Of a DNA stretch of 64,000 nt, positions 34,696-44,802 are shown piece by piece. Origin of the DNA: Candidatus Poribacteria bacterium (GTDB lineage Bacteria > Poribacteria > WGA-4E > WGA-3G); assembly GCA_022820835.1 (NCBI GenBank), contig JAJEET010000053.1, positions 1 to 64,000 of the forward strand, given 5' to 3'. Made by a program: the position numbers and the translations under genes. Within the stretch, counting starts at the first letter, position 1, and every line of letters begins with the position of its first letter. The notes below the pieces were generated by a model. It was not told where the DNA came from and made no database searches. It worked only from the letters and a program-made list of their open reading frames with translations.

Positions 34696-35601
34696 TTAGT
34701 CGCTTCCACCGCTTTCTGAATCAGCGGATTTGATCTCATATTTCTTCAATTCAAAGGTTTTAACCGTTGTTGAAGCCACAATCCCAGGCATAGGAATAGT
34801 TTTCAGAAGGATATCTGCCGCTTCTTGGTGAAACTTGACGATTCCGACGTTGGGAGCTAGCCACAACGTTGTAACAGATTCGCCAGGTGGTTTTAACTCT
34901 CCATCTCCTGCTGCATCACCGAATCTCGCCACGCCTGTATGCGTTCGGTATTCAATTTTCAAACAGTCTTCAAAAGTACCAGCAAGTGTCTCAATACTCT
35001 CCGTGCCTAAGATATCGCCTTTTTCAATGATAGTAAATTCAAGTACGACTTCTTGAGGATCTCCCTGCGGAGGATCAAGTGTTATGGTGACTTTGGCTTT
35101 TATCTCTGCCACGTCCCATTTTTCGTTGTCGGTGGTAGATGCTGGCAGCATGTAGAAATGGTCTTGTGCTTCTACCTCAATCTTGTGGAGCACATTAAAG
35201 TCTATCTCCGCTTGGGGTGGTGCCATTTCCTTTAGCATTTTGCGGAGAGCTTCCATCTCTTTAGCAAGGCGTGCCTGCACTGCTCTTTGTGCTTCATCAC
35301 CGACCCAGAACGTAACCTGCTTTTCACCGACTTGATATAGGTTTGCGTGGATGTGATAGTCGTAATCTACCCAGTTCTCTAAGGCAGGTTCATAGTCAAA
35401 AACACGGTGTATCTTCTTTGCAATCTCTTCACTTTCAACGGCTCGACGTGTTACTTCGTTTCCATTTTGGTCTACGTAAACCCAGTAACTTCCGAGCGTA
35501 TCTGGAAAATATTGAAAGGTTTCTGACCCATCGCTTATGAGGGCTATACTGAACCCAAAAACGAGTAAAAGTGCAAAGATAGTGTGAAATGTTTTTAACA
35601 T
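34696..35601 (-). CDS. Exported hypothetical protein
   Basis: A 301-residue protein. The ATG at 35601 is preferred because AAGGAAAT lies 6 nt upstream and a signal peptide follows at once (LKTFHTIFALLLVFGFSIALI). The mature part begins FQYFPDTLGSYWVYVDQNG and includes GTFEDCLKIEY and TTLWLAPNVGIVKF. These are features of secreted DUF3108-like or lipoprotein-localisation-like beta-barrel proteins found as orphans in many bacteria. The specific function is unknown. Confidence 0.7.
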   Translation of the reverse strand: MLKTFHTIFALLLVFGFSIALISDGSETFQYFPDTLGSYWVYVDQNGNEVTRRAVESEEIAKKIHRVFDYEPALENWVDYDYHIHANLYQVGEKQVTFWVGDEAQRAVQARLAKEMEALRKMLKEMAPPQAEIDFNVLHKIEVEAQDHFYMLPASTTDNEKWDVAEIKAKVTITLDPPQGDPQEVVLEFTIIEKGDILGTESIETLAGTFEDCLKIEYRTHTGVARFGDAAGDGELKPPGESVTTLWLAPNVGIVKFHQEAADILLKTIPMPGIVASTTVKTFELKKYEIKSADSESGGSD

Positions 35602-35724
35602 GTTAATTTCCTTCCGTGGCATCCGTTTTAGGTGAGTTTGATTAGATAGACGTGTTCAGGCGAAAAGGATAGTAAAAGTTTAATCGGAAACTCACAAATT
35701 GGCAAGTAGAAGTTAAAAAAGTTG

Positions 35725-35753
35725 TTGACATTCTTAAAGCTGTATTGTATACT
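35725..35753 (+). promoter_or_regulatory. Near-consensus sigma70-like promoter
   Basis: TTGACA (35725-35730), a 17-nt spacer and TATACT (35748-35753): one of the best promoter matches in the window. It lies 85 nt before the sulfatase ATG at 35839, and makes the upstream TTG at 35779 an unlikely start. Confidence 0.75.
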
Positions 35754-35838
35754 CGATCTATCGATTGGATAATGTCAGTTGTCTTTGTCCACTACATTCA
35801 TACGCTTTGCACACGTTGAAGATGAAAAATATAAAAAT

Positions 35839-37167
35839 ATGAAAAAACCAAATATAATCTATATTCATTCACACGACACGGGACGGTATGTGCAACCCTA
35901 CGGACACGCGATCCCGACCCCGAACATACAAAAACTTGCGGAAGAGGGTGTTGTGTTCCGAAACGCGTTTTGTGCGAATCCGACCTGTTCGCCGTCGCGC
36001 GCTGCACTCCTCACCGGACAGTGGGCACATAGCTGCGGTATGGGCGGATTGGCGAACCGCGGCTGGAGTCTCCCTGTATCCGACCATCTCATACCGCATA
36101 CGCTAAACCGTAACGGGTATGTCACCGCATTGGCTGGGTTCCAACATGTTGTGCGAGATGTTCAAGAGACAGGCTACCAACGGCTCTTAGCACAAGATAG
36201 CGGACGCGACGGTGCAGAGGAACGCGCACGCAACTTCATCGCCGAGAACCACGATGCTCCCTTCTTTTTAGATGTCGGTTTCGGTGAAACACATCGCCGC
36301 GCGAAAGGATTCGCACCACAGCCAGAAGGTGAGTCGAAGACCGATCCGCGCTATGTGAAACCACCTGCACCGTTCCCTGACACACCTGTAACGCGTCAGG
36401 ATATGGCGGAATACATAGATTCAGCCCGAACACTCGATCAAAAGATGGGTGTGGTTTTTGATGCCCTCGAAGAAAATGGGATCGCTGAAAATACACTTGT
36501 GATATGTACGACTGACCACGGACTCGCCTTCCCCCGAATGAAATGCCACCTTAGCGATCACGGTATCGGCGTAATGCTGATCGTCCGCGGTCCTGGCGGT
36601 TTTGATGGTGGGCAAGTCGTGGACGGATTGGTTAGCCAAGTGGATCTATTCCCTACGATCTGTGAATTGGCAGGTATTGAAGCACCCGCGTGGTTGCAAG
36701 GTACTTCTGTTTTACCGTTGGTTCGCGGCGAGGCGGACGATGTTCGCTACGCTATTTTCGCGGAAGTCAATTATCACTGTTGCTATGAACCGCAGCGCGC
36801 CGTCCGGACGCAGCGGTGGAAATATATCCGACGCTATGACGATGCTGAGAAATGGGCACTGCCGAATTGCGACGATAGTATCAGCAAAACTTTCATGCTG
36901 GAGCACGGTTGGGCGGATCAACCCGTTGAATCGGAGCGGTTGTACGATGTCGTATTTGATTCATCGGAGGCGCACAACCTCGCTGGGGATCCCGATCACG
37001 CGGAGGTTTTGGCAGAGATGCGCGAGCGTTTGGAGCAGTGGCGGTCAGAAACCGATGATCCGGTGAGTGAGAACCAGATTATGGTCCCACCAGAAACAGC
37101 TGTGGTAAATGATCCGACGGATGTGTCACCGGGGGATCAACACTATCCGGCGCGTGAGATGGTATAG
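35839..37167 (+). CDS. Sulfatase (Cys-type), cytoplasmic-looking
   Basis: A 442-residue type I sulfatase. The ATG at 35839 is chosen because MKKPNIIYIHSHDTGR is the usual opening. The maturation motif C50-S-P-S-R, in which Cys becomes formylglycine, is followed by AALLTG. Metal-site segments are HSHDTGR (near 10-16) and VICTTDHGLAFPRMKCHLSDHG (key residues T-D-H-G, near 220). No signal peptide is visible. The C-terminal GDQHYPARE tail is typical of a poribacterial/planctomycete subgroup. Probable role: desulfation of sulfated glycans or small sulfate esters. Own promoter and terminator. Confidence 0.9.
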   Translation: MKKPNIIYIHSHDTGRYVQPYGHAIPTPNIQKLAEEGVVFRNAFCANPTCSPSRAALLTGQWAHSCGMGGLANRGWSLPVSDHLIPHTLNRNGYVTALAGFQHVVRDVQETGYQRLLAQDSGRDGAEERARNFIAENHDAPFFLDVGFGETHRRAKGFAPQPEGESKTDPRYVKPPAPFPDTPVTRQDMAEYIDSARTLDQKMGVVFDALEENGIAENTLVICTTDHGLAFPRMKCHLSDHGIGVMLIVRGPGGFDGGQVVDGLVSQVDLFPTICELAGIEAPAWLQGTSVLPLVRGEADDVRYAIFAEVNYHCCYEPQRAVRTQRWKYIRRYDDAEKWALPNCDDSISKTFMLEHGWADQPVESERLYDVVFDSSEAHNLAGDPDHAEVLAEMRERLEQWRSETDDPVSENQIMVPPETAVVNDPTDVSPGDQHYPAREMV

Positions 37168-37178
37168 GGTCAATGTAA

Positions 37179-37205
37179 GGGCGGATATTGTATCCGCCCA
37201 CTTTT
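37179..37205 (+). terminator. Intrinsic terminator after the sulfatase gene
   Basis: A 9-bp perfect stem GGGCGGATA/TATCCGCCC (37179-37187 and 37191-37199) with a 3-nt loop, followed by ACTTTTA. Confidence 0.75.
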
Positions 37206-37253
37206 ACAAACAACATCGACTAATTGTTGACTAATTGTTCTACAGATAGAACA

Positions 37254-38462
37254 TCAGAAAAAGGAACGACTTGTCGTTATCTCTTGAATTTCAGCCCCCC
37301 CGTGTGCACTACGTCGCGGACGGACACGGATTGTGTTAACAGACTCGGTCTCGTCATCAACCAGAAGTGCCTCGCCACGGCGGTTAAGTTGCCGAATATA
37401 CCCTTTCAAATCACCTTCCATGTACGTCGCGCTCAATCGATCAAGGGCGTTGATGTCGTCCCACGTCGTAATTTTATGTGCCATAATCAAGTCGCACTGC
37501 GAAAGCAATTCGGAATCAATTGCCGAAGGTTGTTGCGTAGCGACGATAAGACTCAGTCCGGGCTGCCGCCCCTCTTTCACCCAACGAATTAACATATCTT
37601 TACACAAGGATGCTCTTCCCTGCGGTACAAACTGATGTGCTTCATCAATTGCCATCCAAACTCGAGGCAGACTTGTTTCCATTCCAAATTCTTCGCGACG
37701 GCGCATCCGCGTCCGTTCTGTAAACAATCGTCGCGCAACAATATCCAACACTAAATTCCGCAATCCTTTAGTGCCTGCATCAATTACACTTAAATCCAAA
37801 ACGTTAATGTGTTCCAAGGAAAAGACATCGGTCAATCGGGTCGGTTCTTCAGAGAAAAATCCCCATCTCTGAGCGGCTGTCAAGCGATTTTCGAGTGCTT
37901 CCACTGTGGTGCCTTTAGCCCGCGTGTCTTTACGGAGACTTGCGAGGATATCTGAAATATTGAAACTGTCATGGTTTTCGTGGAGGGTATCCACTGCCCG
38001 CCACATCGCTATCCCCATAGAATTATTGATTTCCAAATCAAACAATTCACACCAAGCATCTGGTGACAGGTCATGCGCGTTAATCCATAACGATGTTACC
38101 TCAACGCCGTTCGTTTGCAGCCTATTAACTATTTGAGCGTCTCCGAAACAGGCAAGTGGATCACCTGGGACAATCAGACGTACCGGAAACCCTTCTGTTA
38201 GTAATCCTGCTTGTCGGACTTCATCCGATTGGCTTTCGTTGGCTGAAACCATTGTGTGATAGATGCCCATGGGATCAGCAATAATCAGAACCGCTTTTCC
38301 TCGTTCCTGTGAAAATAATTCTTCTGCAATCACGCCGAGTGTGTAACTTTTTCCGGAACCGCGTTTCCCACAAATAAAAATAGCGCGGGAACCAGTTGCT
38401 CGGATATAAGCAATTTCTTCACTTTGATAATCCGTTCCGACTCGTAAATTGACTTCAGCCAT
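37254..38462 (-). CDS. HerA-like P-loop ATPase of the TGT/PglZ cluster
   Basis: A 402-residue HerA/FtsK-superfamily ATPase (DUF87-like). Walker A is GKRGSGKS at 32-39, Walker B RVWMAIDEAHQFVP with D273-E274, and the sensor region LSLIVATQQPSAID is near 303-316. HerA-type hexamers translocate DNA or act as motors in antiphage systems. It lacks an attached nuclease domain. It follows the PglZ gene by 15 nt with a GAGGTG site and is the last gene of the cluster. It probably supplies DNA translocation for the system. That role is inference. Confidence 0.85.
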   Translation of the reverse strand: MAEVNLRVGTDYQSEEIAYIRATGSRAIFICGKRGSGKSYTLGVIAEELFSQERGKAVLIIADPMGIYHTMVSANESQSDEVRQAGLLTEGFPVRLIVPGDPLACFGDAQIVNRLQTNGVEVTSLWINAHDLSPDAWCELFDLEINNSMGIAMWRAVDTLHENHDSFNISDILASLRKDTRAKGTTVEALENRLTAAQRWGFFSEEPTRLTDVFSLEHINVLDLSVIDAGTKGLRNLVLDIVARRLFTERTRMRRREEFGMETSLPRVWMAIDEAHQFVPQGRASLCKDMLIRWVKEGRQPGLSLIVATQQPSAIDSELLSQCDLIMAHKITTWDDINALDRLSATYMEGDLKGYIRQLNRRGEALLVDDETESVNTIRVRPRRSAHGGAEIQEITTSRSFF

Positions 38463-38477
38463 TAAACACCTCTTATG

Positions 38478-39572
38478 TTATTCATAAATATCCCAAAATG
38501 GAACTAATGATTCTTGTGCTGAGATACCACCGTGAAAACCCCATTCTGTTACCTTACGGTTTTTTGTGATAACTTTGTCGCCAGTTAAAACAGTGTAGAT
38601 GCCTTCATCGGTCTTCAGCATAAGAACATTCTCGCCTCCTACAATAGTTCCTTCAGCGTACCGTGCACTGCCTTTTTCTTGCGCCAGAGGCACGATGTCT
38701 TGGTCGGCATACCAAAGAATACCATGATCGGCAGTAATAAAGAGACGATATGATTTTCCAATTTCCTGCAATACCTCAAGGAGCAACAAAATATCTTGTT
38801 TTAGATCTTCAAGAAGTAAGTTAACATTTGGACGCTCCCTGTTAAAATGGCAAACGCCATCAAGCCCAGCGCGGATAATCTGCACATAGGTGTGTGCAGA
38901 CCACTCCGATGTCTTTATTGTCTGTAAAACTTCATCAAAGGTTGTCATGCGATGTAGTTGGTTTGGTGGAAATTGAAAAAAAAGCGTGTTAGTCAATGCA
39001 TTCTTAGCGCGCTCCCAATATGAAAATCCCAACCGCCGGATATATCCCAGTTCAAAAAGTCTGTGTGTTAAGACCGGTGAACCGATAAGTCGTTGCATAG
39101 CACTGCTCGTAATGCTTAATCCATCTACAAGGCATGGCTCCAGTATTGCTTGCGGTAATTCCCAGTCTATAACATCATAAAAGGATAAACCATCGAAAAC
39201 CAGCAGAACGACTATCTGTGGTAATTCTTGACGAATTCGCTCTGTAATTTCTGCAGCGACATCGGATTGTTTGCACAGATTAGTCGTTTCAAAACGGTTT
39301 GGTAATGCTTCATTGACCTGTTCTATTGAAGGAAGTGCTGGAAACTCAATTGTCGGAAAACCGAAAACCTGCGTTAATTCTTCTCGGTTTGATGGCGATA
39401 AATTTACAAAAAGTGTTGAATCTGCATCAATTTCGCGAGGTGAGTCAATTCGGTCTCGCCACTCCTCCACGGTTGTTGGACACCAAACATCAGTAAGGCA
39501 AAGTTCCCACAAGGCGCGATAGTTTTGCGGGATTTCAGTTATGCGGGGGATTGTGCACAATTGCTGTGCCAT
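38478..39572 (-). CDS. pglZ-like: PglZ-domain protein (alkaline-phosphatase superfamily)
   Basis: A 364-residue protein, shorter than BREX PglZ (about 800). Metal-site Asp is D127 in VVLLVFDGLSFYD. A candidate nucleophile lies in LSITSSAMQR (152-161). D238 sits in RAGLDGVCH and TADHG at 280-284. The closing EWGFHGGISAQESLVPFW (344-360) is the hallmark end of PglZ domains. PglZ is the defining phosphatase-fold component of BREX and Pgl systems, of unsettled activity. Here it lies between a membrane-protein gene and a HerA-like ATPase gene, with no PglX methylase nearby. Confidence in the domain is high and in the exact family low. Confidence 0.85.
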   Translation of the reverse strand: MAQQLCTIPRITEIPQNYRALWELCLTDVWCPTTVEEWRDRIDSPREIDADSTLFVNLSPSNREELTQVFGFPTIEFPALPSIEQVNEALPNRFETTNLCKQSDVAAEITERIRQELPQIVVLLVFDGLSFYDVIDWELPQAILEPCLVDGLSITSSAMQRLIGSPVLTHRLFELGYIRRLGFSYWERAKNALTNTLFFQFPPNQLHRMTTFDEVLQTIKTSEWSAHTYVQIIRAGLDGVCHFNRERPNVNLLLEDLKQDILLLLEVLQEIGKSYRLFITADHGILWYADQDIVPLAQEKGSARYAEGTIVGGENVLMLKTDEGIYTVLTGDKVITKNRKVTEWGFHGGISAQESLVPFWDIYE

Positions 39573-39614
39573 TTCATTCTGTCCTTTGTGCTCGGGACCA
39601 GAGAATGTGCCTAC

Positions 39615-40049
39615 CTAACTATCTGTCTCTGGGGCTTTTGGGGGTTCGGGTTGTGGTTTATCCTGGCCGTTTTTAGCCCATTCCACCCATTCTGCATGTT
39701 TTTTCTGTGCTTCGGATAAACCTTCAGCTAAACCTTTTAAACGCGCTTTTTCGAGCCTCCGATACTCAAGTTTTTCAAACAGTATCTTCACTAACATGAT
39801 AACCTCCCAGGCAACTTCCCATATTTCCATGAGAATCACGGCGATAAATGTAAAAATGGGTAAGGCCGCGCTTGTATTTAATATGATCGTATTTAGGGTT
39901 TCTCCGTTAGGTCTGAGTATGAGAAATACATACAGTATCTCCAAGGCAATTACATGGATTAAAATGGCGAGCGACCATTCAGGCGTTACAATCTCTCGCC
40001 AATTTCTACCTGATTTTCCTTCAGTCATAGGATCCTGTTTTTTTCTCAT
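39615..40049 (-). CDS. Small membrane protein within the TGT/PglZ cluster
   Basis: A 144-residue protein with two hydrophobic helices (about 27-47 and 58-80) and a charged C-terminal helix with an EKLEYRRLEKARLKGLAEGL stretch that should form a coiled coil, then a Pro-rich tail. Similar small proteins occur as orphans in poribacteria. It sits between the small P-loop gene (213-nt gap) and pglZ (42-nt gap). It could be a membrane-effector or anchor of the system, or a passenger. Function unknown. Confidence 0.6.
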   Translation of the reverse strand: MRKKQDPMTEGKSGRNWREIVTPEWSLAILIHVIALEILYVFLILRPNGETLNTIILNTSAALPIFTFIAVILMEIWEVAWEVIMLVKILFEKLEYRRLEKARLKGLAEGLSEAQKKHAEWVEWAKNGQDKPQPEPPKAPETDS

Positions 40050-40262
40050 CTCTATAGAACCGATTTTTAATAATTTTAATCGCTTTTTCGGGATTTGTCA
40101 ATGTTATAAACGGGTTGGGTAAGGCTATTTAGTTTAAGAAATAGATTCACTTGTGTGTAGGTGCCGTAATAATAACGCAAGTTGCTATCTATGAGATTTT
40201 AATAATGGAGTCTGAGTTTTTCCACGGTAAACTGTTCGTGTACGGACGCATAGGTACACAGA

Positions 40263-40811
40263 CTAACAATCTATGCTACAACAAAGGTTTTTGACGTACC
40301 ACCACAAGCCTGAACGTTGCTGAGCATACTCATTAAAGTCCTCAAAATGAGATTCACTAAATTGTTGGCGTATGATATTTTCTATGTGGACGATGTCAAT
40401 GTCTGTCAATGTTAGCTCAATCTTCCGTATATCATCATCAATGGGTTGACGCGTGATTAAGATAACATTCTTTGGACCGGTATAATCCTTTTGTCCCCAT
40501 CGGATCCTACCATAAAGTCGGCGTGCTTCTTGACGGGTGTGGGGAGCGTTATCAATTGCTACAACCGAATCGCGTGAAACCTGTACATCATAGCGAGATG
40601 GATTCGGAAAATAGAGGAGGTCAGTGCGATGATGCAAACAGTGGAAAATAAAAGTTTTCCCAACACCGGGTTGTCCGTACAGGTTGATGTATGGTTCCCA
40701 TGTTTGAATAGCAAATAGAAGCATATTTCGCGCGGAAATTTGAGAAGGCATTAGCGTTTCCATCGTTTCCGCTAATTTTGAGAGTTGTTTATGATAGGTT
40801 AACCAATTCAT
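40263..40811 (-). CDS. Small P-loop protein, BrxF-like
   Basis: A 182-residue protein with a Walker A LYGQPGVGKTFIF (GQPGVGKT at 45-52), a Walker-B-like VVAIDNAPHT near 89-98 and little else, the layout of the small BrxF ATPase of type 3 BREX. The downstream segment NVILITRQPIDDD fits a sensor-1 strand. It lies only 11 nt after the 1320-residue ATPase gene, just as brxF and brxC are neighbours in BREX type 3. The family name is an inference from size, P-loop and position. Confidence 0.65.
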   Translation of the reverse strand: MNWLTYHKQLSKLAETMETLMPSQISARNMLLFAIQTWEPYINLYGQPGVGKTFIFHCLHHRTDLLYFPNPSRYDVQVSRDSVVAIDNAPHTRQEARRLYGRIRWGQKDYTGPKNVILITRQPIDDDIRKIELTLTDIDIVHIENIIRQQFSESHFEDFNEYAQQRSGLWWYVKNLCCSIDC

Positions 40812-40822
40812 TTAATAGGTTG

Positions 40823-43800
40823 TCAAACGTTTGACCGCAATTCATACAATTCCTCTAAGCATTCAACAATTGCGCGAGCTGAAGGGAAAGTGCCATCCTC
40901 TATCAGTGGGTTTACAGCATCATGTAACCTTTGTGCTGTCTGGCTTAGAGCACTTCTAAACCTTTGCATATCTTCGTTAATTTTCTCCCATCTCTTCAAA
41001 TATGCTCGACCATCTTCGCCTAGGGAAATCAATGTAGACACCCAATTTCCTAATTCAGTGTCCACTTGCTCAATAGTCAACTCCGAGCGGACTGCCAAGA
41101 ATTTCTTGTCACACGTCTGTAGATCCTGACGTAAAGCGACTGATTCATCTTTTAATTCACCAGGGACAGCAAGAATATCAATTGGTTGCCGCAAATCACG
41201 GTTGAGACTATCAATTTGCCGCCTCGCTTCGCCTATAACTTCCCTTAACAACTTTTCAACAACCTTTTGCCGAGTGTCACGGTAACATCCATCTTGATCA
41301 GCAGGATTCCAACTTACGCCAATATGTGGTTTCTCAAGGAGTTTCCGCAAAAGATTCTCAAGGTTATCTTGATATTTGATAAATTCATTTTCTTTACCTT
41401 TTTCATATGTGCCAAATTCGGAATTAATGCTATCAATCTTTAACTTGAAGTGTTCACTGTTACTTAAAATATCTTTAAGGTTTTGGCGTTTTTCAGAAAG
41501 GTGTTGTCTTATCTCGCCCACAACATCATTCAACCGATCAATTAGATTGCCGACTTCCATATCTTCGCGACTGTTTTCCATTGAGCGTTTATCGTTATGG
41601 CACTGTCGCGCTAGCTGTCTCCACGGATCGAAAAGTTGGAACAATTCTTCGGTATCATTCTGTCTCTTACTCAGATTTTTAATTTGCGTGTCAACTTTAA
41701 TTCGTTCCGATTTCAATCGATCAGCTGTCTCAATTGCTTTGAATAGTGTCTGATCTGATTCATAAGTTTCAACTTCACGATCAACCATATCTCGCACTTT
41801 CGACTGAATTTTCGTAATTTCATCAGAAAGGCTTACATAAGCACGTTTCACATGGTTTTGGATATCATCAAAAAGGATTTGGCTGAAATCTACCGGCGGA
41901 TAATCTGTTTGCTGTTCTAAAACCGTAGGAACCGGGAGACGAAGTCTCTCAAGTTCGGTAATCTGTTGTTCAAGACAATTCTGCTCGGTGATAATCATAT
42001 TGCGGCAATACTGCTCAAAGTTCCTCTCTGTCGAATTCAACTTTTGACGCAATTCCTCTTTTTGTACCTCATCATTTTCAATGCCCCCAGTCTGGATGAG
42101 ATTACGGACAGAGGTGAGAACCTCATATTGATAGTCAAACCCCTTAGATTCTGCTAATTTAATCACGTCCTCAATATTACTCAATTTTGCTTCCAATTCG
42201 GAAAAATTGATAGAAACATCGGCGATATAGAGATGCTCCATACCAATTTCGCTTTTGGTCTTGATTATACCGCGGGTATTGAGAATATCTACTAACTCAT
42301 TAATTTCGTCCTTGGCATAACCAAGCTTAGCAGCATACTCGTGGACGAAAGGAAGCGTTATTGCATTAACAACCTCCCCATCAACAATAATAGTTGTGGA
42401 ACTGGCCTCAAGTTGTTCTACGAGTCGCTTTTCAAATCGATGAAGCGTAAACAAAACATTTACTTGTTCTTGTTTGCTTGTAACTTCGACTTGCCTCCCA
42501 GTCCTGTCCTCAAATCTCAACAACTCGCGTCCAACAACGTTATTGAAATTCCGAAAAGCGGAGATGCTGCTCAATCCAAAATGTCCTGGAACATCGGAAT
42601 TAACCATTGCCATGGGCTCAATTCCGCGTCTAATTGCAAGCGTAGGAATATTGCTGAGTGCGAGCTTATATGCATCCAAGTATCTTTTCCATTGCGCTGC
42701 CGTGGCAACCGCAGAATAGTCAGGGAATTGCTTTGGTATTAAAATTCGTAAAACATTTTCAACGAAGTCTTTTCCGGCAGTCACCGATTGAAAATCCGTA
42801 AAAAGTTCAACTGGATCAAAGTGAGCCTCTGCCTTAATTTCAGGTGAAAAAAAATAATGGATCAGTTCATTACGAATCCGCTCTTTAAGAAACCCAACTT
42901 CGGCTTCCTGTTTTGCAGATTCCACCATAGAAACTATTGAATCATCATCAAAAAAATCCAAGATAGAAAGCAAAAGCAGTGGTGTTATGAATTCAGGAAG
43001 GAACAATTCTCCTAGTTTACCGATGTCTTCTGGTACTCGTTGAGCGTCAATGGGTTGCTGTACATTAAAACGAAAATCAAGACTCTTTGCTGTAATGCAA
43101 CAAGCGTTGTCTACATGGTTAGTGGTGTCCAAAGTAAATTGTGTCCGAAACTGGCTGTCGGATGTTGGGAAATTCGAGAGAATTTCTGTGGCAACATCAA
43201 TGGTTAATGTTCTATCAGGATAATCTGACAAAACTGTGCCCTTTGCATCCAATCTGCAATGAAATCCAAAATTTCCATTTGTTTCGGTAATAACCCATCC
43301 GAGACTAGCTCCTGTCTTTTTCGTTAAAATTTCAGAGAGGATATGCCTGCTAAAAGCACGCACGGCAGCGCGGTGGAACTCTTTATCTGCTGGACTAAAC
43401 GTCCCTCTTAGCATTTTAAGAATTTCATTAAGCTCATCTACACCCAACAAATCGTCCCGATATATTTTTAGAGCCGGTCCCGTGACTTTTATATTAACAT
43501 GATCCCCAAGGAGCTCTTGGATAACAACATCTTTAGCCTGCTCAGGAATACCGTACTTCTGGAAACACTCCGACGGGATCCCCTCTGGATGTACACAGAG
43601 TAACTTAACGATTTTATCACCATCAGTTGTATTACGAACAATCGGTAATCCTATTATCTGGTTATAGGCTGATGCTGTTTCACTTTCTTGTGATCCATAA
43701 CTGATATTTCCAGAAAGATAATCATCACAAAAATCAAAGATAGAATAGGGTCTACTACTTTCAATATAACGTTGTGCTGCACGATTAAATGTCCTCACAA

Positions 43801-44785
43801 CTGAACGGGGACCACTCATAAGTTCACGTGATCGCGGATGACGTAAAAATTGCCCGAGTGCCTCTAAAACATCCGTATCTATAGCATTACGTTCTGAAGG
43901 CGACAGTTGAAGTGTTCCGGACAATTTCTCCCACAAATACTTTGCAAAATCTGTTTGCCCGTAAAGCTGCTCTAAGTTAATCTGACTCCCCTCGGGCTTA
44001 TTAAACCGATCTAATATATGACTTGCTCTGAGCTCAATATCAGCAAATGTGCGATTGTAGGTGAAGGCAACACATCCAATTGGGAAGTTTTCTTCTTCGT
44101 AAAGTCCGAAGATAAAGTCTTTGAGATTCTGATAATTCTGTGATATGTCAGGATTCGTCTTAAAAAGTTCAAACTCATCGGGCAGCATTAAGAGACCGTT
44201 GTAACCCGATTTTAGAAGTATTTGCGTTGTAAAACGGAGGTAGTCCAAAAGTTGGTGTGGAGACATAACCTCTAAAAGTCGACCTGCTTTTCTCAAGTGA
44301 TTAATCGTGTTGCGAGCCTGATCATAAGATAAGCTATTCTCTTGGACTAACCTTTGTGCCAACGTCTCTTCATCAACTTCAACTATCTCGCGATGTTTTT
44401 GCTCTATATCAGGGATAAGTTCGGGTCGTGTATCTTGCAAACGGTAGCAGACCCAGGCATGCGTTGCCGTAAGCATATCAGCAAGACTCCCCCAGACAAA
44501 CGGGGGGACTGTGACAATTTGTTTCGCCTCCGCTGCTTCCCATAAAGAAATACCGGTAGAAGTTTTACCGTAACCTTTATCTGCATAAATCAAACCGGTT
44601 ACAGAACGTTTTTTCAGGAGATTGTTAATGATAGCGTCCCACCGGTTCCCTAAATTCCCAATAGATATATGAGTACTGACATGAAAACGAAATTTACGAT
44701 CCCACATATCTGGTGCAGCTACTAAATTATAAACCGAGGGCGTAGCCACAGTAGGTTCTTTTTTATGAATTTCGTGTAATGACAT
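40823..44785 (-). CDS. Large BrxC/PglY-like ATPase
   Basis: A 1320-residue protein. An N-terminal AAA-type ATPase part has Walker A ADKGYGKTS (68-76) and Walker B GLLMLPDEFE (D203-E204). Winged-helix-like and helical regions lie in the middle. A long coiled-coil-rich stretch follows (about 890-1260) with repeated Leu/Glu/Lys heptads. Size, N-terminal P-loop and helical tail match BrxC/PglY, the large ATPase of BREX and Pgl systems. Its start has a CGGAG site and follows the winged-helix gene by 17 nt. It is likely the scaffold or motor of the complex. DpdH-type ATPases are an alternative relative. Confidence 0.75.
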   Translation of the reverse strand: MSLHEIHKKEPTVATPSVYNLVAAPDMWDRKFRFHVSTHISIGNLGNRWDAIINNLLKKRSVTGLIYADKGYGKTSTGISLWEAAEAKQIVTVPPFVWGSLADMLTATHAWVCYRLQDTRPELIPDIEQKHREIVEVDEETLAQRLVQENSLSYDQARNTINHLRKAGRLLEVMSPHQLLDYLRFTTQILLKSGYNGLLMLPDEFELFKTNPDISQNYQNLKDFIFGLYEEENFPIGCVAFTYNRTFADIELRASHILDRFNKPEGSQINLEQLYGQTDFAKYLWEKLSGTLQLSPSERNAIDTDVLEALGQFLRHPRSRELMSGPRSVVRTFNRAAQRYIESSRPYSIFDFCDDYLSGNISYGSQESETASAYNQIIGLPIVRNTTDGDKIVKLLCVHPEGIPSECFQKYGIPEQAKDVVIQELLGDHVNIKVTGPALKIYRDDLLGVDELNEILKMLRGTFSPADKEFHRAAVRAFSRHILSEILTKKTGASLGWVITETNGNFGFHCRLDAKGTVLSDYPDRTLTIDVATEILSNFPTSDSQFRTQFTLDTTNHVDNACCITAKSLDFRFNVQQPIDAQRVPEDIGKLGELFLPEFITPLLLLSILDFFDDDSIVSMVESAKQEAEVGFLKERIRNELIHYFFSPEIKAEAHFDPVELFTDFQSVTAGKDFVENVLRILIPKQFPDYSAVATAAQWKRYLDAYKLALSNIPTLAIRRGIEPMAMVNSDVPGHFGLSSISAFRNFNNVVGRELLRFEDRTGRQVEVTSKQEQVNVLFTLHRFEKRLVEQLEASSTTIIVDGEVVNAITLPFVHEYAAKLGYAKDEINELVDILNTRGIIKTKSEIGMEHLYIADVSINFSELEAKLSNIEDVIKLAESKGFDYQYEVLTSVRNLIQTGGIENDEVQKEELRQKLNSTERNFEQYCRNMIITEQNCLEQQITELERLRLPVPTVLEQQTDYPPVDFSQILFDDIQNHVKRAYVSLSDEITKIQSKVRDMVDREVETYESDQTLFKAIETADRLKSERIKVDTQIKNLSKRQNDTEELFQLFDPWRQLARQCHNDKRSMENSREDMEVGNLIDRLNDVVGEIRQHLSEKRQNLKDILSNSEHFKLKIDSINSEFGTYEKGKENEFIKYQDNLENLLRKLLEKPHIGVSWNPADQDGCYRDTRQKVVEKLLREVIGEARRQIDSLNRDLRQPIDILAVPGELKDESVALRQDLQTCDKKFLAVRSELTIEQVDTELGNWVSTLISLGEDGRAYLKRWEKINEDMQRFRSALSQTAQRLHDAVNPLIEDGTFPSARAIVECLEELYELRSNV

Positions 44786-44802
44786 AAAAATAACTCCGTA
44801 AA

